This document shows positions 48,008 to 59,484 of a stretch of DNA of 64,000 bases, piece by piece (the stretch's first letter is position 1; every line of letters starts with the position of its first letter). Source of the stretch: Ananas comosus (Eukaryota; Streptophyta; Magnoliopsida; Poales; Bromeliaceae); the NCBI RefSeq assembly GCF_001540865.1, contig NC_033621.1:9460355-9524354 (forward strand). The letters are read 5' to 3'. Position numbers and translations under genes: made by a program. The notes under the pieces were generated by a model that saw nothing but the letters and a program-made list of their open reading frames with translations, was not told the origin of the DNA and searched no databases.

Positions 48008-49678
48008 CGAAGGTAAGGATAGATAGAAGAAAATAAGATTAACACGACGCTAAAACTGGCCTACACCTTGAGTGGTAAGGCTCTTGAAAAACATCGAGAA
48101 AAAGAGGGTGAGAACTACTATTCTACTCAGTTCAGTGGCAATTAACTGCAACCAGTCACTCCACTAGCCACAAAATCACAGGCTACACGACGATACAATA
48201 ATCGCACTAAGCATAAGGAGGTCGTAAAATAACTCGCTGAAAGCAAAGCACAATAGGACACTCGCTCAATCCTACTCGCCCTCAAGTAAACACTGAATGT
48301 CAACCAAAATGTACTCTATTCTACTCCTTCACAATTAGTCCACTTCGCGCCACTAGTTTAATGTTGTTCTAATTTACTCATATATCGACTGGTACGCGTG
48401 TTCTGTCACGTGCGAACCAAGTATACCTACATGCTCACCTATGCTCCAAAAGCATATAAATGTACATCCACTACTATAAGTTATCAAGTAGTGATCATCT
48501 CACACTCAAAACGTCGTCGATTTCATTTCCAATTTAGGATACAAGGTAGTCAGCTTGCCGCCTAAGTGCCCTGTGGTAGCCAACTTACTCTTGGCAATGT
48601 GTCTGTCAACTCCGACCGTAGCTTCTCAATAGCCCGAGCGAACATGGAGGTCGCATAGGCACTCCGGAGTGCGGCTTGTAGACTAAAGCTGACAGCGAAG
48701 AGCATTAACGAGAAGTATACTACCCATCTAATAACATGCAAACATTAACCTACGGAGCAAAAGGGCAAACTCACTAGCTAAATCTCCCCAAGCTCCGAAA
48801 AAGAGCTAGAACCTCTAATCCAAGTCTAGGAGTTTCAAAACCAATCAATAAGCCTCAAAAGCCTATTTATCAAAAAGCCCCAAAACAACCCTAAATCTCA
48901 TTTCTAGGGTTAAAACAAGCAAAGCTCAATAGATCTAGAGGAGGAACTTGCCACAAACCTTCTCGATAGCTCCAAACCAAGCTCAAAACTTCTAGGGTTT
49001 GAAGATTGATCCACACAAGGCCTCCAAAAGCAAGTCCACAGCCTCCCAAAGGTTGGTAACAAGGAAAGAATGGTGCTCCAGCAAAGCTCCTCTCCTTCTT
49101 CTTCTTCTCCTTCTCGCTCTCTTCTTCTCTCTCTAGAATGCAAAGGGTTGAGAGAAAGGATGAGAGCTGAGCGAGCACGAGGAGAGGCTGCCTGATAGCC
49201 TCTAAGGTCAACAACAATCCAGTTAGGTCAAAAACCCAAAATTGCAACAGCCGGTCTGCAGTATTTCGCCTAAGGAGACGACCGGTTCATACTCCAGCGG
49301 GACCGTTCTCCGCTGCGAACCCCGAAAAATCAGGCGTTTTCGGACCGGTACTCCATTCCTGCACAACACCCGGAGCAGGCGCGGGACGGTCCTCGCTCTG
49401 CGCCCGCGACGCGTTGGATTACGGTCCCTCACGCATGACAGGGAACGGTTGCAATCAGGCTACTCACACTGCTCATTGAGGGGACCGGTCTCTCTCCTTC
49501 CAGGGAACCGGTCCCCGAGAGTAAAAACTCTCATGCCTTGTCCAAAGTTCCCAGATTCGCAACTTTTCGGGTCGGGAACATTTTACAACCTCCACAACTG
49601 TGGGAAAAGCTCCGAAATAACCACCAAAACAACTCGGCAACCGCTCCGCAATTTGCCAAGGGTCAGTGTGTAATCACA
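48008..49678 (-). mobile_element. Gypsy LTR, - orientation, 3' end lost in gap
   Basis: Read on the - strand it begins TGTGATTACACACTGACC, similar to TGTAACACACTGGACC, then shows ACCGGT-centred words (49275-49516), a CT/GA-rich leader (49080-49140) and later blocks such as GTGAGAACTACTATT near 48110. Same architecture as the other LTRs but with GGACCGGTCC-like instead of GTACCGGTAC motifs. Confidence 0.6.
49275..49516. repeat. ACCGGT-centred motif cluster (variant form)
   Basis: GACCGGTTC, GGACCGGTAC, GACCGGTCTC and GAACCGGTCC occur within 242 bp of the LTR head. They share the ACCGGT core with the GTACCGGTAC clusters, so the two probably represent drift of one motif. Confidence 0.7.
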
Positions 49679-52600
49679 TCACTAGTGAACTCAATCCTGT
49701 GGAAGCTCGCCGTAGGTTAGTCGGCCTGGCGCGGTCCAACACAATGGGCCTTGTGGTAGTCCAACATCCCCACTGTCAGCCCCCGAGCCCGCCTCTTTAG
49801 ATACAGGATTCGGGCAAACGGCAACAGACCGCCGAACGGAGACAGGGTTTTCCCACTGCACAGCGGACCAGAGTTCCCTGGTACGTTCAACAGGCGGTAC
49901 CGCAATCAATACAAGTACAAGAGGTTCCAAACCAGGAACAATCTTTCAACAACGATTGCGATAAGAAGGTATCAATCAACTAACACATCCTATGTTAAAT
50001 TACAATCATTCCTACATCAAAATCATTTTACATCGCATTTGTTTCATTACATTGATTCCTCAACAACTTCCAATACTACAATCGATTTCTAAACATAATA
50101 TTACAACATCAATTGTTTTTTCTTTTTCTTTTCGTTATTACCCCTAAGAAGCCGACTCCAGGGGTGCTTGCTATCGTGGTCTCCTGTGGTAGGGCAACTA
50201 ACTAGCGGAGCTACGCCTTTCCTCGCGCCGCCCGCTGCCTCCGCGTGTGAACCTTACCCCAAATGCCGGCCGTGTACCCCCAAAAACCAACAACACGGGG
50301 GCTGAGACTATTGTCCATAGTCCCCGTCAGGTGGGTACAGCCACCCAAACTGAAAAGCTCAACCCACCAGGTCCAAAGGAGGCACTGCAAAAATGTTAAG
50401 TCCAACAGATATATAGTAGCTATCCACACATAACACTGGCATTAACTGTTCATGCCCTCACAATATATGCCAAATTATGCGCAACTCTTAGTCATTCTTT
50501 ACCATTCAGCCTTCTCTTTAGAATTTGCTGATTCTTTATCCATTAGCCATTCTTTACTCCTTTCATTCTTTTCATATATTATCATTTATTCTTTTAATAT
50601 TTATATACACTATATATGAGAGAGCACTACAGCCTTAGGCGAATTTACCTTATGCCATTCTTATAAAATTAAAAGATCTATCAAATCATTATCACTCTTG
50701 TTCCTAGGTTAACATTACCTTAGCCAACTAAATGCCAACTCGCTCGTATTGATCTCATAAAAACATACACATTTCTATTATAGAATATACTTTACAACAC
50801 GATAGGTTTCGCCACATTAAACTGCTTCACATTATAAAATCCAGTACATCAATAGGAACATCACCGCTCACAGGAACCGTCCTTACGGGTCTACTCCAAC
50901 CCCGGATGCCAACAACTCCGGAGCGCATCGCCCGAGGGGGAGCGACTGCCCTCCGAGCCACGGAACTCATAGCCAAGCTATGAGTCAAATCTTAACTTCC
51001 TAAGAATTGTAGAGTTGGATCATGGTTTTTTACCAACTAACTCTAGTGGTTCTTTACATCACTTTATGTCTGCCACCTACGCAACTCATTTGTTCTTCTA
51101 ACATCTCTTTTTACTTTGCTAACCTCTACAATCACGTTTTTCACATTCCTTTACCTTTAAGCTTATCTTTAGCTTTCACACTTCTTTAACTTTACACGTT
51201 TTTTATGCCACATTACATTACATTGTCTTTAGCCATTATCAATTATTCTTTTACATCTACACTTGCTTTGCCTTGTCCTCAAGCCATTATCTTAGGTTCT
51301 TACATTACAGTCATCATGCATACACATAATTATTTAGATCTCCTTAATCATTCTAATAAGCACGTGTACTCAACATGCCCAATGCAACATTACATTGATT
51401 ATCATCACATTGTTTTACATTATCTTTAACCATTATCAGTTGTGTTCTTTTACATCACAATTTACTTCTTTGATGTCAAACTAAATCTAGTGGTCCACTT
51501 TACCATTTCCGATGCCACTCGATCTATGTTTCAACATGCATGATATTTTGTCATCCCATGGTTGGTAGTCATTATACTCTAGCATTTTATGCACTTCGTT
51601 AAACATTTACTACATGCATTCTCGGTTAGTACAAATCTCATTACCTTATCATTTTGACATCTTATTTAGCATTTCTGATAATATGCACATATACAATAAA
51701 CATCAACTCAATCCATTCAATTTTTGGCATCTATCTTTACTCATGCATCTTTAATTAGCATACTTCTATCATGCATTGATCAAATAGCATACTTGTAATC
51801 TTTATCATGCATTCTATAAATAGAATACTCTTATCATGCGTCAATAGTAAACATAGCTACACTTTTAGCATCGGAAAGCCGACCCTAATCGCTTCGGTGA
51901 GTCCAACACCACCCTCATTTTTCGGCATTCCCGAATTGCTTGTCGACACCTTTGCAACTGGCCTCCCCGCGGCCACCCGTTTAACCCGGTTTGGCCCGAT
52001 CTCTTCACCCGCGACCACCCGAACGGCCTCCAATTCACGATCCGCAAAATTAAAGGTCTTCCCGGTTATGTGCCACGAAAGCTTTTCAAATCCATTTCTC
52101 ATGAAATGTTACGATATCGCCTCGGCCCTCCCGGCGGACCCGAAGCCCTAAACGTCCGTTCTTTTAAATAACTTTCGCAAACGGCTCGTCGGAACTTGCC
52201 GAAACGTCCTTCGCCAACTGCGTTCGTTTTTACTAGCAAATTAGGTTTATATAGGGTCAATTCAGAATCAAAACAACCGTTACATTTTACAGAAACCGCA
52301 TTCGGAGGCCCTAATATGCCTATTAACGCTCAAAATAAAATCCAAAAATTAAAATGGATCAACATGGCTACACCAAAGCTCATTAGGGCATTTAAGTAAT
52401 ACTTAAACGTTACAAGGATTAAGCCAAATCCCTAAAAGCTTACCTCAATGTGAAACGCCGCCCGCGGACACAACACACTACCGCTCAACGGGCGCACGAA
52501 AGCTCAATCCGCCCGCCTCGCAACCAGCGTTCGCAAGCATATTCTCCCAACCCCCCGCGAATCTTTTGAGCGAGAAAGATATACGAGAAATGAGAGAGAA

Positions 52601-53224
52601 AATCTAGCAGAGGAGGAATGAAGGTTTTTCTCCCCTCCCACTAGCCCACCATGCGTGCGTGTGTGTGGTGCCTCGGGCTGAAGGAAGAGGCAGAAAGAAG
52701 CTTCAGCTTCTTTATAATACAACCGACACTATTCCAACTCCAGGCAACTTCAAATCTGATATCTCTTCGCCGGAGCTCCCTGTATGCCGTCCTTGAAGCT
52801 CAAACTTGAACAGTCAGTTCGGTTTTACTTAACTTAAACAAGCTGGACGATCACCTGGTCAGTTTCGACCGTTTGGTCACTGAATAACTGTACGAAACTG
52901 CACATATTTACTCAGATTAGCTTTCGGATTCTGTATTTCTCACTCCTACGGGTTCAGAAAAATATGAAAACCTTAAATCTAGCCTCATACAAAATATTTC
53001 TGACCCATCTCCGCCGAATTTTCAAAATAATTTCTCGGAAGACTGTGCATCTTTCTGCTTATTTTTCTGTCCCCCGTCTCGCAACAGAAAAATTTTATCA
53101 TCTTCTGTTTTCAAATTCCGATTTCAGCACAAGTCAATCTGACTTATGTTTTCAACTTCTCAAAATTCAATAAAAATAGTATTCCCACACTATCTTTTTA
53201 TTTATCTTTATTTTCTTTACGCAA
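49679..53224 (-). mobile_element. Gypsy LTR related to the 21.5-24.2 kb copy, - orientation
   Basis: GTTCCAAACCAGGAACAATC near 49924 and the following AAGGTATCAA match the reverse complement of the 24.0 kb region. The GCGCCGCCCGCTGCCTC block near 50225 matches the reverse complement of the 23.76 kb region. A GTGTGTGTGG stretch near 52655 corresponds to the CA repeat at 22.09 kb. Palindromes are absent from the expected head (52750-53220). Borders are approximate. Confidence 0.5.
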
Positions 53225-54550
53225 AGATCTGGTATACCGCATTACACCCACTCTAGAAATGAGCCTCCCCCACGGCATTCCATTTTGGCGCCTAATCCCG
53301 CACTGGCGAGCATGTGTCGCGATGGCTATCTCCGGAGTGCCGACTTGTAGGGAGCGACCCTTACAAGTATGTGCGAATGAGCACAATGGCATGCAAGCGA
53401 ATAAGTCCGTCTCAGGTCCCAGTGGTTCATCACTGTTTCATCGGATCTAAAACTCGGAATACAGCACATGTCCCAAAGGCCTGCCTCTATGTCATCGTGT
53501 CTAACACACGGAATATAGTAACTGTCTCAATGGCCTGTCTCTATGTCATCGTGTCTAAAACACGGAATATAGTAGATTTCTAATGGCCTATCATCATGTC
53601 TCTAAGTTGCAGTTCAACAATTTTCTAGTTCAAGTGCCCCTTTATGACACTTTTGCTCACTATGTCCCAATATGAATAATAAGTCTAAAGGCTTGTTGTT
53701 CTAATCATTTTCCACACGTGAAGCATGATCTTATATCAGTCAATAGGACATTAAACTCATGCATACTAACAATGCATATACTTCTCTCTACAACATAGAG
53801 TCAATCTTTCATGATGCATAACATAGGGGTTTTAAGCACTCTAAAATTCACATAAATTCCATTTAACATGAATATGCATGTATTTATAGTATACGAAAAT
53901 ATTTAACCACATAGGAGGTATTTCCTCCCATTTCAATGAAGCCAAACCCACCACAACTCTTACAACTCCTTCGTTTGCTCCGACGAAGGTATCCACTAGT
54001 CTTCTAGCACCCTAGAGGTGTAGAAATAAGAGTCAAATGAACCTTACGAACATCCCAAAGCTCAAACATTAAGCAACTCAAGAAAAGGGTGAAAACTCAC
54101 TGGATGCGAAGGAAACTCTCTTGATCTCCAAATCGGAGCTAGAGTCCTTCAAGTCCAACCTAAAGAAAGGTTCTAAACCAATCAATTTGGTTCTTGAAGC
54201 CTCTAATCAAAAATCTCCAATTCTAACCCTAATATCACATTTCTAGGGTTTCATCTAGTGAAAACTACCAAAACTTGATCCAAGAGGGGGATTAAGTATA
54301 CTAACCTCATAAGATGCTCAAAACTAAGCTCCAAGTCCTCTAGGATTGAAGGTTGATCCCCAATCAAGCTCCAACCAAGATCTCAAGCTTCTCTAATGGT
54401 GGGAAACCCACAAAAAGCAAGAAGGAGAAGAAGAAAGAGATCAAAACTAGCTAAAACCAAACAAAAATGGAGAAGAATCAAGGGAGAAGAGCTCACCTTT
54501 GTTCTCCACTGGTCTGGGGCTCAAAAGAGCCCCCCAAGGGCTGTGGTGGT

Positions 54551-54559
54551 GTTTATATA
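54551..54559 (-). promoter_or_regulatory. LTR TATA box (probable)
   Basis: TATATAAAC on the - strand, between the palindrome cluster and the pyrimidine-rich leader, the same order as in the 21.5 kb LTR. Confidence 0.55.
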
Positions 54560-54615
54560 GAGATGCAAGAATTGCAAAAACACCCTTACCCGAAAAACTG
54601 CCCATTCTGCACTGC

Positions 54616-54741
54616 GTACCGGTACACGGGTTTGTGTACCGGTACACATCCCACGAACCAGTCCAACCTGAGCCTTGGGTTGGCGCACAGGCTACCAAAA
54701 TCGATGGCTGTATCGGTACAGCCATCAACCTGTACAGGTAC
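54616..54741. repeat. GTACCGGTAC palindromes
   Basis: Two exact copies and two one-base variants (GTATCGGTAC, GTACAGGTAC). One variant is the centre of a 24 bp near-palindrome at 54703-54726 with arms GATGGCTGTA. Confidence 0.95.
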
Positions 54742-54945
54742 GCAGCCCTACCGAAAGCTACCCGAGAGCACACCAATAATCCAGCTTTTGGGTTTTGGTG
54801 CCAAGTTTTAAACATCAATTCTTGGGGCTCGAACCATAGGTCGGAACACTGTCCACGACCCTCCACAAAGTGTGGAAAAGTTCGGAACACAAATCAAACA
54901 CTCGAACCTCGCTATTTGCAAAGGTCCAGTGTGTTACACTACAAT

Positions 54946-55963
54946 AAGGGAAAAGAATATAATGCTAAATCCACTATGTAAAAACATAAAGTAATACAAC
55001 GGATGTCCCAAAATAAGTGCTAGAAAGGTACATAGGTGGTCTCTCTATACATGGTGCAAAATCTCTCTCTCTCTCTCTAATACAATAAAAGAAAGAGTAA
55101 ATCACCTAAGCTCAAAAGTAGCTCCTCTGTATCTAGCTAGGCGACACCCTTGCCGCGATCTCGTGCCTCCGCCGGTGCCGAAGGCTCTGAAATAAAACCA
55201 CAAAACAGGAGACGTGAGAACTATTAAATAATAGTTCCCAGTGGGCAATTACTGATTTCAGTGAAATGCACCACTAGGCCCAAAAAGCTAGAAAGGGGGT
55301 CAGTGTATAAGTATAGACAAAAGCAATAAATACAGCTAATAAATAAACATGAATACCTGCTACCACAAGATATTTCTACTTAGCATGATTTTGCTCAAGT
55401 AATAAAAGGCTACACTAGCATAAATGTACGAAAGTATCACTAGTATGATGTCCACAAGCTAAATAGTAAAGATGTCATTTTTACTATTCTAGTCAATGTC
55501 CACATGGCATGATGAATGCTCAAAGTCAAATCTGAAGAGACCCGCCCGAAGGCTGTCGGGCCCTGAGACCCACCGGTAGGCTGTCTGGCCGGTGCCGAGC
55601 TTAATGGCGCCGCGGTAGTCAACATCCCCACTCTAGGAATGAGCCTTTCCCACGACAATCCACTTCGGCGCCCAATCCCACATGGCGAATATGTATCGCA
55701 ATGGCCATCTCCGGAGTGCCGGCTTATAGGGAGCGACCCTCACAAGCATGTGCGAATGAGCACAATGGCAAGTAACCAAAAGATTCGTCTCAAATATCAA
55801 GTCCTTATGTCTAACAACATGGAATATATCACATATCTCAACGGCCTATCTCTAAGTCATCATGTCTAAAACATGGAAGTAATAGATATCAAAGGCCTAT
55901 CGCTATGTCTTATTATAGCAGTTTCATAGTTTGCTAGTCCAAGTGCTCCTTTATGACACTTTT
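54946..55963 (-). mobile_element. Gypsy LTR tail segment, - orientation
   Basis: Nearly collinear with 44.23-45.14 kb (e.g. GTTCCCAGTGGGCAATTACT near 55236 and GAGCCTTTCCCACG near 55639). Both its ends abut LTR starts that point away from it. The terminal TGTCACGCCCC is missing. Confidence 0.7.
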
Positions 55964-56396
55964 TGTAACACACTGGACCTTTGCAAATTGCGAGGTTCGA
56001 GTGATTGGCTGTGTTCGGAGCTTTTCCAGATTTTCTGGTGGGTCGTTGACTGTGTTCCGACCTATGGCACGTGTCCCGAGATTTGTGGTACAAAGCCTTG
56101 CACCAAAATCCGAAAAAACGGGATTTGGCTGACTCTCGGATTATGTTCTGGCGGGCTTGTACCGGTACAAGGTTGTGCTTGTACCGGTACAAGGTTGATG
56201 GTTGTACCGGTACAGCCATCGGAGCTTGTACCGGTACACAGCCACAGAGCCCAGCAACCCGAGCCTCGGGTTTGGATTTCGTGGACCTTGTACCGGTACA
56301 AGGGCCCGTGTACCGGTACAAGGCGGCAGACTTCGCACAGTTCAAAACTGCAGGGGTGTTTTTGCTTTTGTAGCACTTCTATTAGAACCCCCACGN
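55964..56396 (+). mobile_element. Gypsy LTR head, + orientation
   Basis: Starts TGTAACACACTGGACCTTTG, followed by six GTACCGGTAC palindromes and a GGGTGTTTTTGCTTTTGTAG block that matches the pre-TATA region of the 53-55 kb LTR. It becomes unreadable at the single N; the CT-rich bases just after the N may still belong to it. Confidence 0.7.
56159..56319. repeat. Six GTACCGGTAC palindromes
   Basis: Six exact copies in 161 bp, mostly as TTGTACCGGTACAAG. One lies in a 24 bp near-palindrome at 56197-56220 (one mismatch). Confidence 0.95.
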
Positions 56397-56993
56397 TTTC
56401 TCTCCTTCTTTCTTCTTCTCCTTCTTTTCTTTTTCTCACGGTTAGAGAGAGAGAGCTATGTGAGAGGGAGAGAAAGAGGCTAAGTGTGTGAGAGAGAGGC
56501 TGAGAGAGGGCTAATATCTCTCTATTGTAATAAAATCCCAAAAGCCCCTCAACTTTTCCACTTTCCAAAACTGCCCTGCTGTTTCGGGCTCCTTGTACCG
56601 GCATACGGTTTCTTATACCGGTACAAGGCCTGGCAGACAGCCAAAACCGAGAGCAAACCCGAGAGCTCAGGTCTCGGTTTCGTCGGGTTTGTACCGGTAC
56701 AAGCCCCTTGTACCGGTACAGCACCTGGAGCCCTCAAAAACCCGAGAGCTGCGATGGCTGTACCGGTACAGCCATCACCCTTGTACCGGTACAGCAGCTC
56801 CAGAATGCTGTTTTCACTCTATTTCGGCTCCACTTCGTGCCGATTGATGTCAAAACCATTCCAATACCTTTGAAACTTTTTGCTCTTCCAAACCTGTTGG
56901 AATGCCGAATGGAGCTTGTCCAAACCGTTCAATCGCCCACTTTGGCCCTTTTGGCCAAAGTTAGCCAATATCGTCGAATTTCGATATCTCACA
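56397..56993 (-). mobile_element. Partial 3' LTR of the gypsy element at 57-64 kb
   Basis: Read on the - strand it starts TGTGAGATATCGAAATTCG immediately after the polypurine tract, then has four exact palindromes and a GA/CT-rich leader. It stops near the single N, where an oppositely oriented LTR head begins. Confidence 0.7.
56595..56792. repeat. Four GTACCGGTAC palindromes plus variants
   Basis: Four exact copies and two variants. The copy at 56753-56776 is the centre of a perfect 24 bp palindrome (GATGGCTGTACC followed by its reverse complement). Confidence 0.95.
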
Positions 56994-57012
56994 TTCTCCA
57001 CCCCTTAAAAGG
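56994..57012 (-). promoter_or_regulatory. Polypurine tract of gypsy element
   Basis: On the - strand CTTTTAAGGGGTGGAGAA directly precedes the TG of the LTR. It is preceded by TTCGAGGACGAAACTC, a leader commonly seen in plant chromoviral elements. Confidence 0.75.
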
Positions 57013-57062
57013 AGTTTCGTCCTCGAAACATCTAACTCGTAAATCGAACTTAAACTCTTACC

Positions 57063-57242
57063 TCAATTCTTAAATAAGTGAGGATGATTCGCTTTCATCT
57101 GGTCCTCGAGCTCCCAAGTGTCGCGATCGTCGTGATTGCTCCACCGGACTTTAACATAGGAAATTTCTCGATTCCTTAGCTTACGCACTTCTCGAGCCAA
57201 AATCTCTACCGGAAACTCTTCATAACTCATATCATCTTGATG
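57063..57242 (-). pseudogene. Gypsy chromodomain-like tail of pol (separated part)
   Basis: The - strand reads DDMSYEEFPVEILAREVRKL, then REISYVKVRWSNHDDRDTWE and ELEDQMKANHPHLFKN, then a stop. It is the C-terminal end of the polyprotein whose upstream part resumes at about 59286. A 2 kb insertion splits the two. The stop just after FKN is the natural end. Confidence 0.85.
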
Positions 57243-59285
57243 GAAAGGAAATGTATGCATCTACATGTGCATTTAATGTAGCGAAAAAATATTTTAATTT
57301 ATAAAATATGATCCAATCATGTATACTTTAATATCATAACATTTATGATATTAGTATATATATGTACCAAGATCATCTCGTGTGACACACAAAATTATTA
57401 TTTTAATCTAATTAGAAGAAGGGTTCGAATTTCAACCTGTGCAAATTACCGAAATTATTTCACGGTTGAGGTGGATCTGAACTTCTTGTCCTTTGAGCCG
57501 CACAAGTGTTCGGCCTCTACGTGTATCCACACAAGGCTGCTCCGGGATCTGTACTTCACATAATCACAATGTAATCTCGAAACTCCTTTCGCGATCTCTT
57601 GTGTCAATGTGGAGAAAAATTAATCCTCAAAATTGTGCTAGCAATTTGAAGAGGATTAACAATAGAGACTAATTAATATAAGAGGACCTCTCTCTTATGA
57701 TTAAAAGAGAATTCTATATATGATTAAAACTATCTATCTTTCTCTCGTACTTTATTACAAATCACCCACTTCATTGAGGAGGATTACGTCTCCTTTTATA
57801 GGCTTAAATGCCATGAATGAGTGGGAATCAAACTCCTCTCATTGTTCGCAAAGAGGAGAGAAGAAACTACCACTATAAATGATGGGAAGTCAATTCCTCT
57901 CATTTAATAGGTGGAATGAAAAGAAACGAGTGGAGAAAGAGAAAAGAGGAGGTTTTCATTTTCACCTTATTAACTATATTATTAATAGGGTAAGTGAACG
58001 TATGAGTTCATTTGGTCTTCTCCCTTCCTCGTTTAATTTCACTTTGTAACTTCCTCAATTAATCTTTATTAATTGAGGAGTTTATGAGAGAAAGATCGTA
58101 AACTCCTTTTAGTAACTTCAGCGCAAGTGCACCGTATGCAACAATTGCATTAACTCTAAAATTTTACAAATTGGTCCTTCTTGCTAATCAATTTAGCAAG
58201 TAAATTCTGGCTTTGCTACTTTAGCAAAATAGTCTTTATTAATTCTCCAAGCACTAGATCACACGCAGCCTTTATTGTGTGTGACCACATAGGTTCAATT
58301 TTACCTGGTAGTGAGATGTGACAGTAAACTCTTTTAATGTCACCATCGGAACTCTTCTCGATGGACCAAAACATTTTTGGCTCTCCCAACTGAGTGTAAT
58401 TAACTATCTTAATTATTCTCATAGGTCCCACAATTCACGAGTGACACCTAGCAGTATATCGCGGCAATCCAAGTAGAATTAATAATAGACGGAACCTCTA
58501 GGTGTAGTTACCGTGTGATAAAATCCTTCTATCACTAGTCCCGATTGAGCCGAGGTTATGGATTACTCGTCAAACCCCTTACTCAATCATATGTCTCATC
58601 TGATTAACAATTAATATGGAAACTCTTTTCCATAAAATCATACTGCCTTGGCCAAGGACTTTTATATCTTGTAAAACAGATAGTATAGGACAATTACCTC
58701 TCTACCGAGGGTGACAGATTCCATCTTGACACACACCTACCTCCACGTATGACCCACTGCAACCAACATGTGTCGACTTAACCCATGATTAGGGTATAAG
58801 TATTTACACAGTCAAACTACAATAACCCACATGCAAGATAACCGTGGTGCCTCAGGTCAAAGGATTACTCACACTACTATAGTATGGAACAATTCACTGA
58901 CGAGTGAGTAGACATCCATGTGATTGTTTATAGTTGGTCACGCTTAGTGAAATTGTTCTCTAACATTCACCTGTATACTTACCCTAGTGTCACCACACTA
59001 ATGACTTAAGACTCGTCATCCCATAAAGGAAGTACAGTATACACTGATCTATTCGGATTTACCACCGCCCTCGTGATAATCCTATGATCAGGAGCATTTA
59101 AGAATTAATTACAGAAGAATATATGTCTCAAATTTCTAACTTCTTAGAAAGTTTATTCTTCTACTATTAATTCTATGGACGATTCATAATTATGCATTTG
59201 GCAATAATATGAATTAAGAATGCCAGAATTAATCATAAAAGAAAAGTACACTGATATTAACCCTTTAAGTTATGACAGGATTGGC
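57243..59285 (-). mobile_element. 2.04 kb LTR-like insertion in gypsy pol
   Basis: It interrupts the reading between EPPEL and DDMSYEE. On the - strand it starts TGTTAGTTATATGTCCTATA and ends CTTTCCATCA, i.e. TG...CA, with no coding frame. The texture is that of a large solo LTR or a non-autonomous (LARD-like) LTR, possibly copia-type. A 5 bp TSD was not found, so the borders are uncertain by a few bases. Confidence 0.55.
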
Positions 59286-59484
59286 TTATAGGACATATAA
59301 CTAACAGTTCCGGCGGCTCATATAGCAACGCATGCTCGGGGTCGTGAATATACTTGCGGAGGTTGGAGACGTGGAAGACATTGTGCACACCCGCAAGCTT
59401 CGGGGGCAATGCAAGTCGGGACGCCACCGTCCCAATTCGCTCCAAGATCTCGTAGGGGCCAATGTAACGAGGGCTTAGCTTTCC
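59286..59484 (-). pseudogene. Gypsy integrase GPY module after stop codon
   Basis: Continues the frame of the large pol after a TGA (CGA expected) at about 59485. It reads GKLSPRYIGPYEILERIGTVA, then SRLALPPKLAGVHNVFHVSN, then LRKYIHDPEHALLYEPPEL, and is then cut by the insertion. The GPY motif contributes to the integrase C-terminal fold. Confidence 0.85.

Larger units (their letters stand above)
53225..54945 (-). mobile_element. Gypsy LTR head and middle, - orientation
   Basis: Read on the - strand it starts TGTAACACACTGGACCTTTG at 54945, then the GTACCGGTAC cluster, a TATATAAAC box (54551-54559), a CT-rich leader and blocks shared with 44.8-45.4 kb. The LTR tail (the TGTCACGCCCC side) is missing at about 53225. 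Confidence 0.75.

Noticed and set aside
54447..54981. 147-160 aa open frames on both strands
   Set aside because: They overlap an LTR promoter and palindrome cluster; no family resemblance.
55931..56724. Long open frames (up to 220 aa) rich in YRYT or PVQ
   Set aside because: They are translations of the GTACCGGTAC palindromes inside LTRs, exist on both strands at once and cross an N. Not proteins.
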